A stretch of DNA of 38,737 bases from an uncultured Candidatus Competibacteraceae bacterium (GCA_903879705.1 CAIRMO010000071.1:1-38737); one strand, 5' to 3'. Positions 7,988 to 17,223 are shown, numbered from the stretch's first letter. Made by a program: numbers and translations. Notes: generated by a model from the letters alone, not told the origin.

Positions 7988-8239
7988 ATGCAATCCACCA
8001 TCATCAACATCGGAACGCAGTATAGCGAAGTGTTTAAGGAGCCTGACGCACATTGGGTTCCGACTGAGGACTGGAGTCCTTCCAAATACGGTCCAGCCGA
8101 CCCGTCGTTATGTACGTTTCGCGGCAATCATTCATGTGAAGGCGACGGTAGTTGGTGCGGGTACAATAGCGGTATTTCCAGGGGCGATTTTAATGTTTGT
8201 ACTGGCCCGCTGACTGAAACTAATTTGAACAGCGCCTAA
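7988..8239 (+). CDS. Unknown 83-aa protein within the prophage remnant
   Basis: I do not recognise this protein. It starts MQSTIINIGTQYSEVFKEPD after a purine stretch (CAGGAAAATTCAAG) and ends one base before the ATG of the gpG-like remnant. It contains four cysteines (TFRGNHSCEGDGSWCGYN and others), many Trp, Gly and Asn residues, and no signal peptide. Its position between gpF-like and gpG-like sequence suggests a phage accessory gene. It could also be a chance frame in decayed DNA. Confidence 0.4.
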   Translation: MQSTIINIGTQYSEVFKEPDAHWVPTEDWSPSKYGPADPSLCTFRGNHSCEGDGSWCGYNSGISRGDFNVCTGPLTETNLNSA

Positions 8240-8296
8240 ATGGCCGGCGCATCGCTCGACATCCAGCTTCAAATCAGCAACGCCACCGAAGTCAAA
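8240..8296 (+). pseudogene. First codons of a Mu gpG-like virion morphogenesis gene
   Basis: An ATG directly after the stop of the previous gene opens [18 protein letters not shown], closely resembling the start of Mu gpG-type virion morphogenesis proteins, which follow gpF in Mu-like phages. The similarity is lost after about 19 residues, and the frame then runs on into ndk without phage-like sequence. I read this as the right edge of the prophage deletion. The exact breakpoint, somewhere in 8290-8400, cannot be set by eye. Confidence 0.5.
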
Positions 8297-8410
8297 GAGG
8301 GTCCGAGCGTTCGGCTGCGCCGCGTTGCCGGTAGGGATAGAATGCCGCTAAACTTTGATCGGTCTAGCTCACCATCCGCTGATCAACCTCATTCTCACTT
8401 GGAGCCTTGC

Positions 8411-8842
8411 ATGGCCGTGGAACGCACTCTGTCGATCATTAAACCCGATGCCGTCGCACAAAACGTCATTGGCAAAATTTACCGCCGTTTTGAAAGCCTG
8501 GGCCTGCGGATCATTGCCGCTCGAATGCTTCATCTGAGCCGCGATCAGGCCGAGCGCTTCTACGAAATCCACCGTGAACGCCCGTTTTATCAGGAACTGG
8601 TCGCCTACATGACCTCCGGTCCGGTTATGGTTCAGGTGCTGGAAGGCGACGACGCTATTACCAAGAACCGCGAAATCATGGGCGCAACCGATCCGAAAAA
8701 AGCCGCGCCCGGCACACTTCGCGCTGAATTCGCCGAAAGCATTACCCGCAATGCGGTCCATGGTTCCGATGCCCCGGACACCGCCGCGCTCGAAATCGCC
8801 TTCTTCTTCGGCCAGGATGGCCTGTGCCCCCGCACCCTCTGA
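8411..8842 (+). CDS. ndk: Nucleoside diphosphate kinase
   Basis: A 143-residue, full-length NDK that transfers the gamma phosphate from ATP to nucleoside diphosphates through a phosphohistidine. It starts [21 protein letters not shown]; the active-site region is [15 protein letters not shown], with the catalytic His in the conserved NxVHGSD motif. The ATG at 8411 matches the family start; the frame is open upstream to 8240, but that part is prophage debris. In many gammaproteobacteria ndk heads the ndk-rlmN-pilF-rodZ block, as here. The rlmN start is 25 nt past its stop. Confidence 0.96.
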   Translation: MAVERTLSIIKPDAVAQNVIGKIYRRFESLGLRIIAARMLHLSRDQAERFYEIHRERPFYQELVAYMTSGPVMVQVLEGDDAITKNREIMGATDPKKAAPGTLRAEFAESITRNAVHGSDAPDTAALEIAFFFGQDGLCPRTL

Positions 8843-8867
8843 ACCCGTTCCGGGAACCCTGCCCGCT

Positions 8868-9971
8868 GTGACCGCGTCCATCGGCACGATCAACCTGCTC
8901 GATCTGGATCGCCGCGATCTGGAAGCCTGGTTCGTCGATCGGGGCGAAAAACCGTTCCGCGCCGTTCAGGTGATGAAATGGATTTATCACGAGCGGGTCA
9001 CCGACTTTGCCGCGATGAGCAATTTGAGCCGGGCATTGCGCGAGCGGCTGGCAGAATGCGCCGAAATCCGCCCGCCAGAGATTATTCTCGATCAAGCCTC
9101 GCAGGACGGTTCCCACAAGTGGTTGATTCGGCTTGACAGCGGCAACAGCATCGAAACCGTGTTCATCCCAGAACCGGATCGCGGCACTTTGTGCGTCTCC
9201 TCACAAATCGGCTGCCCGCTGGATTGTTCGTTTTGCGCCACCGCTCAGCAAGGCTTCAACCGCAACCTCACCGTTGCTGAAATCATCGGTCAGGTCTGGC
9301 AGGCCAGCCAGGCGCTGGGCGATGTCCGCAACGGCGAGCGCCGGATCACCAATATCGTGCTGATGGGGATGGGCGAGCCGTTGCTGAACTTCGCTAACGT
9401 GGTCAAGGCCACAGACCTGATGCAGGACGATCTCGCCTTTGGCATTTCCAAGCGCCGGGTCACGCTCAGCACCGCTGGGGTGGCGCCGGCGCTGCACCGG
9501 CTGCGCGAAGTCTCCGAAGTCAGTCTGGCGGTGTCGCTGCACGCCCCGACCGATGAGTTGCGGAACCAACTGGTGCCGCTAAACCGCAAATATCCCATCG
9601 CCGAACTGCTGGCGGCCTGCCAGGCGTATATCGCTGATAAGCCGCATCGCCGAATCACCTGGGAATATGTGTTGCTGGACGGCGTGAACGACGCCGAAGC
9701 CCACGCCCACGCCTTGGCTGCGCTGATTCGACGGATTCCCTCCAAGGTCAATCTGATTCCGTTCAATCCGTTCCCAGCCGCCCGCTATTGCCGTTCCAGT
9801 CCGGCGGCCATTGCCCGGTTCCAGGCCATTCTCATGGACTATGGCCTGACCACCGTGATCCGCAAAACCCGTGGCGACGACATTGCCGCTGCCTGTGGGC
9901 AACTCGCGGGACAAGTGCTGGCCCGGGGCCGGAGTCGCCATCCGGTTCATGCGCTGCGGCTAACCAGCTAG
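8868..9971 (+). CDS. rlmN: Dual-specificity 23S rRNA/tRNA adenine C2-methyltransferase RlmN
   Basis: A 367-residue radical-SAM enzyme that methylates C2 of A2503 in 23S rRNA and A37 of some tRNAs. The cluster-binding motif CPLDCSFC (CxxxCxxC) is at about residues 118-125, the SAM-binding segment is [11 protein letters not shown], and the C-terminal Cys (AAACGQLAG) expected for the methyl-carrying mechanism is present. The N-terminus [25 protein letters not shown] is the usual RNA-binding helical domain. The GTG at 8868 was chosen because it lies just before the conserved start; the frame is open further up inside ndk. Confidence 0.95.
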   Translation: MTASIGTINLLDLDRRDLEAWFVDRGEKPFRAVQVMKWIYHERVTDFAAMSNLSRALRERLAECAEIRPPEIILDQASQDGSHKWLIRLDSGNSIETVFIPEPDRGTLCVSSQIGCPLDCSFCATAQQGFNRNLTVAEIIGQVWQASQALGDVRNGERRITNIVLMGMGEPLLNFANVVKATDLMQDDLAFGISKRRVTLSTAGVAPALHRLREVSEVSLAVSLHAPTDELRNQLVPLNRKYPIAELLAACQAYIADKPHRRITWEYVLLDGVNDAEAHAHALAALIRRIPSKVNLIPFNPFPAARYCRSSPAAIARFQAILMDYGLTTVIRKTRGDDIAAACGQLAGQVLARGRSRHPVHALRLTS

Positions 9972-9983
9972 GGGTGCCTGCTG

Positions 9984-10742
9984 ATGCGACCCTCATCAAT
10001 CCTGCTCCTGCTGTCCTTGACGTTGTGGCTGGCGGCCTGCGCCAACACCCAGGAACGGGAGATGAAGAAAAACGCCGCCGAGGCCAATTTCAAACTGGGC
10101 ATTGGTTATATGCAGTCCGGCCGGTTCGAGGTCGCCACTGAAAAGCTGTTAAAATCGTTGCAATTTGATGATAAAAACCCCGAGGCGCACAATGCGTTGG
10201 CCGTGCTGTATGAGGAAATCCGCGAGTACGGCCCGGCTGAGACGCACTACAAACAGGCGATTGATCTCAAGCCGGACTACACCTTGGCCAAATTGAACTA
10301 CGCCCGACTGCTGTGTACTCACCAACCGGCCCGGATGGCCGAGGGCGAAGGCGAATTCCAGAAAATCGCTACTGATCCGGCCAATGCCGGTGCGACCGCG
10401 GCTGATGCCTATGTCGGGCTAGCCTGGTGCGCCCGCCAACGCAATGATGTCGCTCAAACCGAGACCTGGTTGCGCAAGGCGCTGGAGAGTAATTCCAGCA
10501 ATGCCCCTGCCCTGTACGAACTGGCCCAGATCAGCCAGAGTCAGAACAAAACCCTGTCGGCCCGCGCTTTTCTGCAACGCTATCATGCTCAGACCCGGCC
10601 CACGCCGCCGAGCCTGGCGCTGGGCGTCCGGATTGAAAACGCCCCGAATGGCGACCCGCAGTTGCGCCAGGAATACGCCAAGTTGCTGCGATCCCAATTT
10701 CCCAATACCGACGAAACTCGCCGCCTGAATAAACCGGAATAA
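9984..10742 (+). CDS. pilF: Type IV pilus biogenesis/stability lipoprotein PilF (PilW)
   Basis: A 252-residue outer-membrane lipoprotein that assists assembly of the PilQ secretin. The signal peptide ends in the lipobox LAAC (Cys19). About six TPR units follow, for example NPEAHNALAVLYEEIREYG and KPDYTLAKLNYARLL. Length and layout match the PilF/PilW family. It begins 12 nt after rlmN and is followed 11 nt later by rodZ, giving the common rlmN-pilF-rodZ order. Other pilus genes are not in the window, so this gene is in its usual detached site. Confidence 0.93.
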   Translation: MRPSSILLLLSLTLWLAACANTQEREMKKNAAEANFKLGIGYMQSGRFEVATEKLLKSLQFDDKNPEAHNALAVLYEEIREYGPAETHYKQAIDLKPDYTLAKLNYARLLCTHQPARMAEGEGEFQKIATDPANAGATAADAYVGLAWCARQRNDVAQTETWLRKALESNSSNAPALYELAQISQSQNKTLSARAFLQRYHAQTRPTPPSLALGVRIENAPNGDPQLRQEYAKLLRSQFPNTDETRRLNKPE

Positions 10743-10753
10743 GAGTAACCGGA

Positions 10754-11788
10754 ATGAGTATGCCCACCCCTACCCCTATCCCTACCCCTATCACTACTGT
10801 TTTCACTCCACCACCCGGAGTCATTGGCGCTCACCCGGAATCCTTGGGCGGCTGGCTGGCCCAGGTGCGCGCCGAGGGTGGCCTCGATCTGCGCGATGTT
10901 GCCCGGCAACTGCGCCTGAATCCCACCATCATCCACGTCATCGAAGCCGATGATTTCGCCCGGTTGGGACCGCCCGTATTCGTGCGCGGCTACCTCAGCC
11001 GTTACGCGCAACTGCTGGATTTGCCCGAGGCGGAGGTGCTGGAGCGTTATCGCCAGCAACACGATGACACCCAGCTTCCAGCGCTGAAGGTGGTGCTGCC
11101 GATCCAGCGTCAGACTCGAGTGCGGGATTTGCGCGGCCTGTTCTACCTGCTGGTCCTGGGCGGCATTGGCTGGGCAGCGGTTGAGCATCTGGATGATTTG
11201 GACCCTGGCCGGCTGACGGCGCTGTGGTCGGGCAGCCACCGCAGCGGCAGCCCGACCGTGGCTACCCCGACGACCACTGCCGTGCAAGTTCAATATCCCT
11301 TTCAGCCCAATCCGGGTGAGGCGGTCAGGGAACCGCCAAGCCTTACTTCGCCACCGACGGTTGAACCCGCCCGCCATCTTCCCGATCCTGATTTGGCGCC
11401 AGCGATTGCGGCTTGGCAGCCGTCGGTACCCACCCCGGAGCCTGCGCCGATTCTGGCGGTATCGGGGGTAGGCACTGCGCCTACTGCACCTACCCTGTCG
11501 GTCAACAATACTTCCCCGGACAGCAGCACTGGAGCCAAGTTGTTGCTCGAATTCAGTAATGACTGCTGGGTCGAAGTAAAAGACGCCCAAGGCAACATAC
11601 TGGCCAGCGGTATGATGCGGGCCAATACCACTCGCACCCTGTCCGGGTCGGTGCCATTCAAGGTCACGCTAGGCAATGCCCCTGCCGCCCGGATCATTTT
11701 CGACGACCGGCTGGTTGACACCACGGTCTATGTCCCCCGGCATGGTACCGTCAGCCGGTTCACCCTGGATCGCGGCGGCCAGCCCTAA
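10754..11788 (+). CDS. rodZ: Cytoskeletal morphogenesis protein RodZ
   Basis: A 344-residue single-pass inner-membrane protein linking MreB to the elongation machinery. The N-terminal Xre-like helix-turn-helix is at about residues 30-95 (LGGWLAQVRAEGGLDLRDVA; PPVFVRGYLSRYAQLLDLPE). One membrane segment lies near 128-146 (FYLLVLGGIGWAAVE). A Pro/Thr-rich periplasmic linker leads to the C-terminal DUF4115 domain with ECWVEV-like FSNDCWVEVKDAQGNILASG. The first ~20 residues are low complexity, encoded by a CCCTAC/CCCTAT microsatellite, and may vary in length between strains. ispG normally separates rodZ and hisS in gammaproteobacteria; it is absent here. Confidence 0.93.
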   Translation: MSMPTPTPIPTPITTVFTPPPGVIGAHPESLGGWLAQVRAEGGLDLRDVARQLRLNPTIIHVIEADDFARLGPPVFVRGYLSRYAQLLDLPEAEVLERYRQQHDDTQLPALKVVLPIQRQTRVRDLRGLFYLLVLGGIGWAAVEHLDDLDPGRLTALWSGSHRSGSPTVATPTTTAVQVQYPFQPNPGEAVREPPSLTSPPTVEPARHLPDPDLAPAIAAWQPSVPTPEPAPILAVSGVGTAPTAPTLSVNNTSPDSSTGAKLLLEFSNDCWVEVKDAQGNILASGMMRANTTRTLSGSVPFKVTLGNAPAARIIFDDRLVDTTVYVPRHGTVSRFTLDRGGQP

Positions 11789-11888
11789 TTCCCGTGCAGT
11801 GCCGGTTTTTGCCGCCGGCGCCGCGGTTTTCGCCCACCTTTACCGGCTGGGTGCGGATTGAAACAAACAAACCAACCAACCAATCAAC

Positions 11889-13175
11889 ATGACTAAGCAG
11901 TTGCAAGCTATTCGCGGCATGAACGACATCCTGCCTGCCGAGGCGGCGCTTTGGCAGCGTCTCGAAACCACGGTGCGCGAGGTCCTCGCCGCCTACGACT
12001 ATCAGGAAATCCGCCTGCCGCTGGTGGAGAAAACCGAGTTGTTCGCCCGCTCCATCGGCGCAGTAACCGACATCGTTGAAAAGGAGATGTACACCTTTGC
12101 CGACCGCAACGGCGACAGTCTGACCCTGCGCCCTGAAGGCACCGCCGGCTGTGTGCGGGCCTGTCTGGAACACGGTTTGCTGCACCACCAGACCCGGCGG
12201 CTGTGGTATGCCGGGCCGATGTTCCGCTACGAGAGGCCGCAAAAGGGCCGCTATCGCCAGTTTCATCAGGTCGGAGCCGAGGCTTATGGCATGGCTGGAC
12301 CGGACATTGATGCCGAGTTGATTTGCCTGAGCGCCCGGCTGTGGCGGCGGCTAGGTCTGAGCGCGGTCAGTTTGCAATTGAACACTCTCGGTTCCAGCGC
12401 TGCCCGCGCTGCCTACCGGGAACAACTGGTCAGCTATTTCACCGCGCGGCTGAACGAACTCGACGAAGACAGCCGGCGACGGTTGCAGACCAATCCGCTC
12501 CGGATTCTGGACAGCAAGAATCCGACGATGCAGGCGGTAATCGCCGAAGCGCCAGCGTTGCTGGATCAGCTCGATCCGGAGTCCCTGGCTCATTTCGAGG
12601 AACTCAAAGCACTCCTGGACAGTGCCGGGATCGCCTATCAGATCAATCCCCGGCTGGTGCGCGGCCTGGATTATTACTGCCAGACCGTGTTCGAGTGGGT
12701 GACCGATACCCTCGGCGCACAGGGCGCGATTTGCGCGGGCGGCCGCTATGACGGGCTGATTGAGGAACTGGGCGGCTCGGCCACCGGCGGCATTGGCTTC
12801 GCGATGGGCTTGGAGCGGTTGGTGGCGATGTTAGCCGCTGCTGGGCAGCCGAGCGCAGAGTTAGCCCCACATGCCTATCTGATTACGGTCGGCGCAGCGG
12901 CCCAGCGGCGCGGGCTGGCGCTGGCAGAACAATGGCGCGATCTGTGGCCGGAACTGCGGTTGCGGTTAAATTGCGGCGGCGGTGGTTTCAAGGCCCAATT
13001 TCGCCGCGCCGATCACAGTGGTGCCCGGTTTGCGCTAATTCTCGGTGAAGAGGAAGCCGGATCCGGCACGGTCGCCATCAAACCCTTGCGCGAAGCCCAG
13101 GCTGAACAAATCACCCTGCCGCAGGATCAGGCCTCCGCCTGGCTGCGGAGCGCCGCGTTGGCAAAAACCCCATAA
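11889..13175 (+). CDS. hisS: Histidyl-tRNA synthetase
   Basis: A 428-residue class II synthetase that charges tRNA-His. It starts [20 protein letters not shown]. Class II motif 2 is in [20 protein letters not shown], the His-specific motif is [15 protein letters not shown], and motif 3 is [12 protein letters not shown]. The C-terminal anticodon-binding domain runs from about residue 325. The 100-nt leader ends in a repetitive CAAA/CCAA tract (about 11861-11888) with no Shine-Dalgarno sequence, an unusual start region for an essential gene. It is followed 33 nt later by yfgM. Confidence 0.97.
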   Translation: MTKQLQAIRGMNDILPAEAALWQRLETTVREVLAAYDYQEIRLPLVEKTELFARSIGAVTDIVEKEMYTFADRNGDSLTLRPEGTAGCVRACLEHGLLHHQTRRLWYAGPMFRYERPQKGRYRQFHQVGAEAYGMAGPDIDAELICLSARLWRRLGLSAVSLQLNTLGSSAARAAYREQLVSYFTARLNELDEDSRRRLQTNPLRILDSKNPTMQAVIAEAPALLDQLDPESLAHFEELKALLDSAGIAYQINPRLVRGLDYYCQTVFEWVTDTLGAQGAICAGGRYDGLIEELGGSATGGIGFAMGLERLVAMLAAAGQPSAELAPHAYLITVGAAAQRRGLALAEQWRDLWPELRLRLNCGGGGFKAQFRRADHSGARFALILGEEEAGSGTVAIKPLREAQAEQITLPQDQASAWLRSAALAKTP

Positions 13176-13208
13176 CCCACTGGACCGAATGGCTGAGGAT
13201 ACAAAGAG

Positions 13209-14051
13209 ATGGAGCAATACACCGACGACGAACGGGTCGAAGACCTTAAGAAATGGTGGAAGGAAAACGGGGCCAGCATTCTAATTGGCATTGCGCTGGG
13301 GGTGCTGGCGATTTTTGGCTGGCAATACTGGCGTTCCTGGCGCGATGCCCAGACGGAACAAATCTCGCAGGCCTATGAGGTGTTTGTGGCGGCGGCGGAA
13401 AAACCCGATGCTGAGTACGCCCGGCAACGCGGCCAAGCGGTCGTGACCGATTTTCCGAAATCACCTTACGCCGCTCTGGCGGCATTGCGGCTGGCTAAAC
13501 AGGCGATGGCCAGCGGCGATGCGGCGGCTACGGTGCAACAACTGAACTGGGTGATCGCCAATGCCCGACTGGATGAGATCAAGGACATCGCCCGGTTGCG
13601 GCTGGCGCGAGCGCACTTGGCTACCGGGCAACTGACCGAAGCCGGGAAGCTGCTGGACAGCGTGGCTACCGCCAGTCTGAACGCCGAACGCGAGGAATTG
13701 CGGGGCGATGTTTATCTGGCCAGCAATGATCCCGTCAAAGCCAGAACCGCCTATGCCGCAGCGATGGCGGCGGGCGGTAGCCAAGGATTGCTGCAAATAA
13801 AAATCGACAACCTGGCTGCGCCTACCGCCGACATGATCGTCATCGCCGCGCCGGTTCCACCGCCGCCGGAAGCTCAACCCGAACCAGCTCCGGCTCCGGC
13901 TGAATCCGCTTCAGTTTTAACCGAACCCGCCACAATAGAACCGGCTTCTATTGAATCGGCTCCAGCTCCGGCAGAACCCGCAGCAGTTTCGACTCCGGCA
14001 GAACCGGTTGCCACTCCGCTGCCACCTGCTCCCACGTCCTCAGGGCAATGA
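13209..14051 (+). CDS. yfgM: Ancillary SecYEG translocon subunit YfgM
   Basis: A 280-residue membrane-anchored TPR protein. The cytoplasmic start EQYTDDERVEDLKKWWKENG is the family signature, with one membrane segment at about residues 23-40 (ILIGIALGVLAIFGWQYW) and then periplasmic TPR-like repeats. In E. coli YfgM works with PpiD at the Sec translocon. Residues after about 215 form a Pro/Glu/Ala-rich tail (APAESASVLTEPATIEPAS and similar) about 65 residues long. E. coli YfgM has 206 residues, so this tail is an extension, probably flexible and repeat-expanded. Its stop overlaps the bamB start by 4 nt (ATGA). Confidence 0.92.
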   Translation: MEQYTDDERVEDLKKWWKENGASILIGIALGVLAIFGWQYWRSWRDAQTEQISQAYEVFVAAAEKPDAEYARQRGQAVVTDFPKSPYAALAALRLAKQAMASGDAAATVQQLNWVIANARLDEIKDIARLRLARAHLATGQLTEAGKLLDSVATASLNAEREELRGDVYLASNDPVKARTAYAAAMAAGGSQGLLQIKIDNLAAPTADMIVIAAPVPPPPEAQPEPAPAPAESASVLTEPATIEPASIESAPAPAEPAAVSTPAEPVATPLPPAPTSSGQ

Positions 14052-15217
14052 ACATGATCTGCCGCATCTTCCTGCTTCTGACTCTGGTTCTAAGCGCCGG
14101 CTGTAGCACGATTGGCGGCTGGTTCAGTTCCGACAATTCCATTCCGCCTGCCGAGTTGCAAACGGTCGCCCAGCCGGTTGGCGTCCAGCAGCTTTGGGAA
14201 ACTAAAGTGGGTTCCGGCGCGAAAGACCAGTTTATCCGGCTGACTCCAGCGCTGGCGGACGGGCGGATTTACGCCGCCAGCGCTGATGGCGTGGTCGTGG
14301 CGCTTGACGCGATCAGCGGCCAACAGCGTTGGGAAACCAGTACACAATTGCCTATCACTGGCGGCGTCGGTCTGAGTGATACCGGACTGGTGCTGGTCGG
14401 CGGCGGCAAGGGTCAAGTGGTCGCATTGTGGCAGGAGAACGGTCAGGAAGCGTGGCGGGCGCAAGTCTCCAGCGAGGTGCTGGCTGCGCCCCGCGCCGGC
14501 AACGGCATCGTGGTGGTGCGTTCCGGCGATGGCAAATTCACCGGTCTCGATGCCCGCACCGGCGAGCGGCGCTGGGTCTATCTCCATGCCATCCCTACCC
14601 TTAGCCTGCGTGGCAGTGCCCCGCCACTGGTGGTGCAAGGGCTGGTTGTTGCCGGACTGGATACCGGCAAATTGCTGGTGCTGTCGATCGACAAGGGTTT
14701 GCCGCTGACTGAAAAGACCATCGCCGCGCCGCGTGGGCGCACTGAAATTGAACGGATGATCGACATCGATTCGGAACCCAAGGTGGTCGGTGACACGCTC
14801 TATCTGGCTGCCTATCGTGGCAGTGTTGCCGCCATTGACATGCGCGGCGGCAATCTGATTTGGACCCGGAACCTCTCCAGCTACGCCGGCCTGGACGTCG
14901 ATGCGGGGCAGGTTTACGTTAGCGACGATACCGACGCAGTGGTGGCACTGGATCGCCGCAGCGGCGGGACACTCTGGAAACAGCCGGAACTGACCGGACG
15001 CAGGCTATCGGCTCCGGCGACGACTGATGATTATGTCGTGGTCGGCGATTTCGAGGGCTACCTGCACTGGCTGAGCAAGGAGAGCGGGCGGATTGTCGGG
15101 CGGATTCGGGCAGCCAGTACGCCGATCATTGCGCCGCCGGTGGTCGCCGGTAACGTGGTCTTTGCCTATGGGAAAGGCGGGACACTGGGCGCATTCCGGG
15201 CCGGTGGCCAGCAATAA
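14048..15217 (+). CDS. bamB: Outer-membrane protein assembly factor BamB
   Basis: A 389-residue lipoprotein of the BAM complex, which inserts beta-barrel proteins in the outer membrane. The signal peptide ends in the lipobox LSAGC (Cys19). Repeated PQQ-type blades follow, for example VALDAISGQQRWET, GLDARTGERRWVY, AIDMRGGNLIWTR and ALDRRSGGTLWKQ, forming an eight-bladed propeller. It is coupled to yfgM by a 4-nt overlap. der, which follows bamB in many relatives, is not downstream. The 192 nt after it contain only a doubtful 40-codon frame. Confidence 0.95.
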   Translation: MNMICRIFLLLTLVLSAGCSTIGGWFSSDNSIPPAELQTVAQPVGVQQLWETKVGSGAKDQFIRLTPALADGRIYAASADGVVVALDAISGQQRWETSTQLPITGGVGLSDTGLVLVGGGKGQVVALWQENGQEAWRAQVSSEVLAAPRAGNGIVVVRSGDGKFTGLDARTGERRWVYLHAIPTLSLRGSAPPLVVQGLVVAGLDTGKLLVLSIDKGLPLTEKTIAAPRGRTEIERMIDIDSEPKVVGDTLYLAAYRGSVAAIDMRGGNLIWTRNLSSYAGLDVDAGQVYVSDDTDAVVALDRRSGGTLWKQPELTGRRLSAPATTDDYVVVGDFEGYLHWLSKESGRIVGRIRAASTPIIAPPVVAGNVVFAYGKGGTLGAFRAGGQQ

Positions 15218-15409
15218 ACAAACCATCAGCAGGCGCTCATGCTTAATCTGAAGCCCTACCATAAAGCGATTCACGGTTATTGTGGGGCGATGGCGGCGCT
15301 CCGGGAAGGATGCTTATATGGCGGATTTTCAAAGTTATTCTCCTCTCCCGTGCAAGGGTGAGCTGTGAGATTCTCCAGTCGCAAACAGCCTCGAAGGAAC
15401 CCTGTTTCA

Positions 15410-15976
15410 ATGAAATTTTGCAGCCAATGCGGCGCTCCCGTCAGCCTGCGCATTCCCCTGGGCGATAACCGGCTCCGGCATGTCTGCGAGGCCTGTGGCG
15501 TTGTCCACTATCAGAATCCGAAAATCGTTGCGGGCTGCATCCTCGAATGGCAGGGCCGGATTCTGCTGTGCCGGCGTGCGATCGAACCCCGCTACGGATG
15601 GTGGACCCTGCCAGCAGGATTCATGGAGAATAGCGAATCGGCGGTGACAGCGGCGGCCCGCGAGGCGTTCGAGGAAGCCAACGCGGTAGTCGACCATCTA
15701 ACCCTGTACGGCCTGTACTCGCTGCTCCACGTTAGTCAGGTCTACCTGTTGTTTCGCGGCCAGCTTCGTGATGGCTACGCCAGCCCCGGCGAGGAAAGCC
15801 TGGAAACGCGCCTGTATGCCGAGGACGAGATCCCCTGGGAGCAGATCGCCTTTACCGTTGTCCACGAAACCCTGCGCCAGTATTTCGCCGAACGTCAGGC
15901 GGGCGCCTTTACCCTACAGGTTGGCGACATCATCCGCGAGTCGGAAAACCAGTTCCGCCTTCATCGCTATTCGTGA
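15410..15976 (+). CDS. Nudix hydrolase with N-terminal zinc ribbon
   Basis: A 188-residue protein. Four cysteines (CSQCGAP at the start and CEACGVVHYQNPK, about residues 4-7 and 29-32) form a zinc ribbon of the Nudix_N_2 type. The Nudix box follows: GFMENSESAVTAAAREAFEE with the REx2EE core intact. These enzymes cut nucleoside diphosphates linked to another group; members with this layout act on ADP-ribose or FAD/NADH-like substrates, but the substrate cannot be read from sequence. The ATG at 15410 has AAGGAA 9 nt upstream and places the ribbon at the N-terminus; upstream in-frame starts have no such support. Confidence 0.88.
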   Translation: MKFCSQCGAPVSLRIPLGDNRLRHVCEACGVVHYQNPKIVAGCILEWQGRILLCRRAIEPRYGWWTLPAGFMENSESAVTAAAREAFEEANAVVDHLTLYGLYSLLHVSQVYLLFRGQLRDGYASPGEESLETRLYAEDEIPWEQIAFTVVHETLRQYFAERQAGAFTLQVGDIIRESENQFRLHRYS

Positions 15977-16080
15977 TTCCACCGGGTCGGGCCGGCAGTT
16001 TCATCAACTCCCACTGTCCTATAGTTTAAAGAACCGCCGGTCGTCGGCGCGATACTGAAACAACTCTCAGGAGAACCCGG

Positions 16081-16281
16081 ATGAAACCCTATCTCGTGAT
16101 CGTCGAAGACCCCAGTTCCGACCAACTCATCAATGTCGCCATCATTCAGGCGGAAACCGAGCAACAGGCAGAGACCCAAGCCCAGGTGCTGTTTCCGCCG
16201 TTGCCCGATCAGGACTCGTGCGTGTACGACGTGCATGAGTTGACCCACCACTATCCTGGGGGCTGGACCTACCAGGACTGA
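16081..16281 (+). CDS. Unknown 66-aa protein
   Basis: I do not recognise this small protein. It has a good ribosome site (AGGAGA, 8 nt before the ATG). The sequence opens MKPYLVIVEDPSSDQLINVA, continues with a Gln/Glu-rich helix (QAETEQQAETQAQVLF) and ends HHYPGGWTYQD. It looks like a compact alpha/beta fold with no signal peptide. It lies 15 nt before the next unknown gene, with which it may be co-expressed. Confidence 0.65.
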   Translation: MKPYLVIVEDPSSDQLINVAIIQAETEQQAETQAQVLFPPLPDQDSCVYDVHELTHHYPGGWTYQD

Positions 16282-16296
16282 GGTTCTCTCCCCGCA

Positions 16297-17094
16297 TTGG
16301 AAGCCCGCCGTGTGGAAACGCCTACCGAAACTGCTGATGGCGCAACGACCGGCCTGTCTTACCTGATCAGGGAGGAGGAACAACTCGCCCAGGTCTGGAC
16401 GGTCCAGGATCGCGCCGAGTGTGAACAGCACATTCAGGATATCGCCAATCAGTTCACGGCGGCGCGCCAGTGCCTGGAAGAACTGCGCGTCCAGACGGAT
16501 ACGCTCTGGGAACGATTCACGATGTTGGCCTTGGAGCGGATTCTGTCTGGACAGCTTCGTGAGTTTCTCGATGAACTGGATGCCGAACTATACGAACTGA
16601 ACCCGCAGTTGATCGAGATGGACTGCACGATCGACCGGCTGCGGGTTAGCGTTCAGGAGCAGCGGCGCACGCTGGGAAAAAAGATCATCATGCTGGAAAC
16701 GCTGACGCATCGAACCTCAAGCCTCAATCACATCAATATGATGTTGGGCCGGCTGGAGGGTTTGGAGGCGCATTTGCCGGGCCGGCCGGAAATATCCCCG
16801 GAAGTAAGCGAACGGCATCAGCGCCGTCAGACCAGCTTGCCCGGCGACCTGCTGTATCTGCGGGTTCGCTTGCTGACCACCCGACTCGCTCTGATCGCCT
16901 CGAATCAGGCCAAGCAACTGAGCGCGTTCGACGCCGAATTGATGGTGCTGTTACCCGATGTCCAACACCTGAAAGTCGATCTCGGTGCGCTGGCGACCCG
17001 GATTGACTGCATCAGCGGGCTGTCGCGCTACTGGCTGGCGTATCTCGATCTAACGGAAGACGGCTCCAGGTTCCAGGCACCGGCTCCCCGATGA
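16297..17094 (+). CDS. Unknown 265-aa predicted coiled-coil protein
   Basis: I do not recognise this protein. It is almost wholly helical and rich in Glu, Arg, Leu and Gln, with long heptad-like stretches (for example RAECEQHIQDIANQF and LRVSVQEQRRTLGKKII). It has no membrane segment or signal peptide, so it is likely cytoplasmic. The TTG at 16297 is used; a GTG at 16312 is an equal alternative because neither has a strong ribosome site. It follows the 66-aa gene by 15 nt. A structural or scaffold role is possible but not shown. Confidence 0.6.
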   Translation: MEARRVETPTETADGATTGLSYLIREEEQLAQVWTVQDRAECEQHIQDIANQFTAARQCLEELRVQTDTLWERFTMLALERILSGQLREFLDELDAELYELNPQLIEMDCTIDRLRVSVQEQRRTLGKKIIMLETLTHRTSSLNHINMMLGRLEGLEAHLPGRPEISPEVSERHQRRQTSLPGDLLYLRVRLLTTRLALIASNQAKQLSAFDAELMVLLPDVQHLKVDLGALATRIDCISGLSRYWLAYLDLTEDGSRFQAPAPR

Positions 17095-17223
17095 ATCCTG
17101 CATCACACCTGCGATGCCTGGCGCGACAGTTACCGCACCAGCGGCCTTGCGATAACAGCACCGCCATCATCCGGGCGCTGTTGGAATCGGACCCGCCAGC
17201 GATAATTTTCCGCGACAGCCAAA

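Noticed and set aside
10763-10800. CCCTAC/CCCTAT microsatellite as a telomere-like or regulatory repeat
   Set aside because: It is in frame at the start of rodZ and simply encodes a Pro/Thr-rich stretch; only possible length variation is noted.
15239-15361. 40-codon frame between bamB and the Nudix gene
   Set aside because: No ribosome site, no recognisable product, and low-information sequence.
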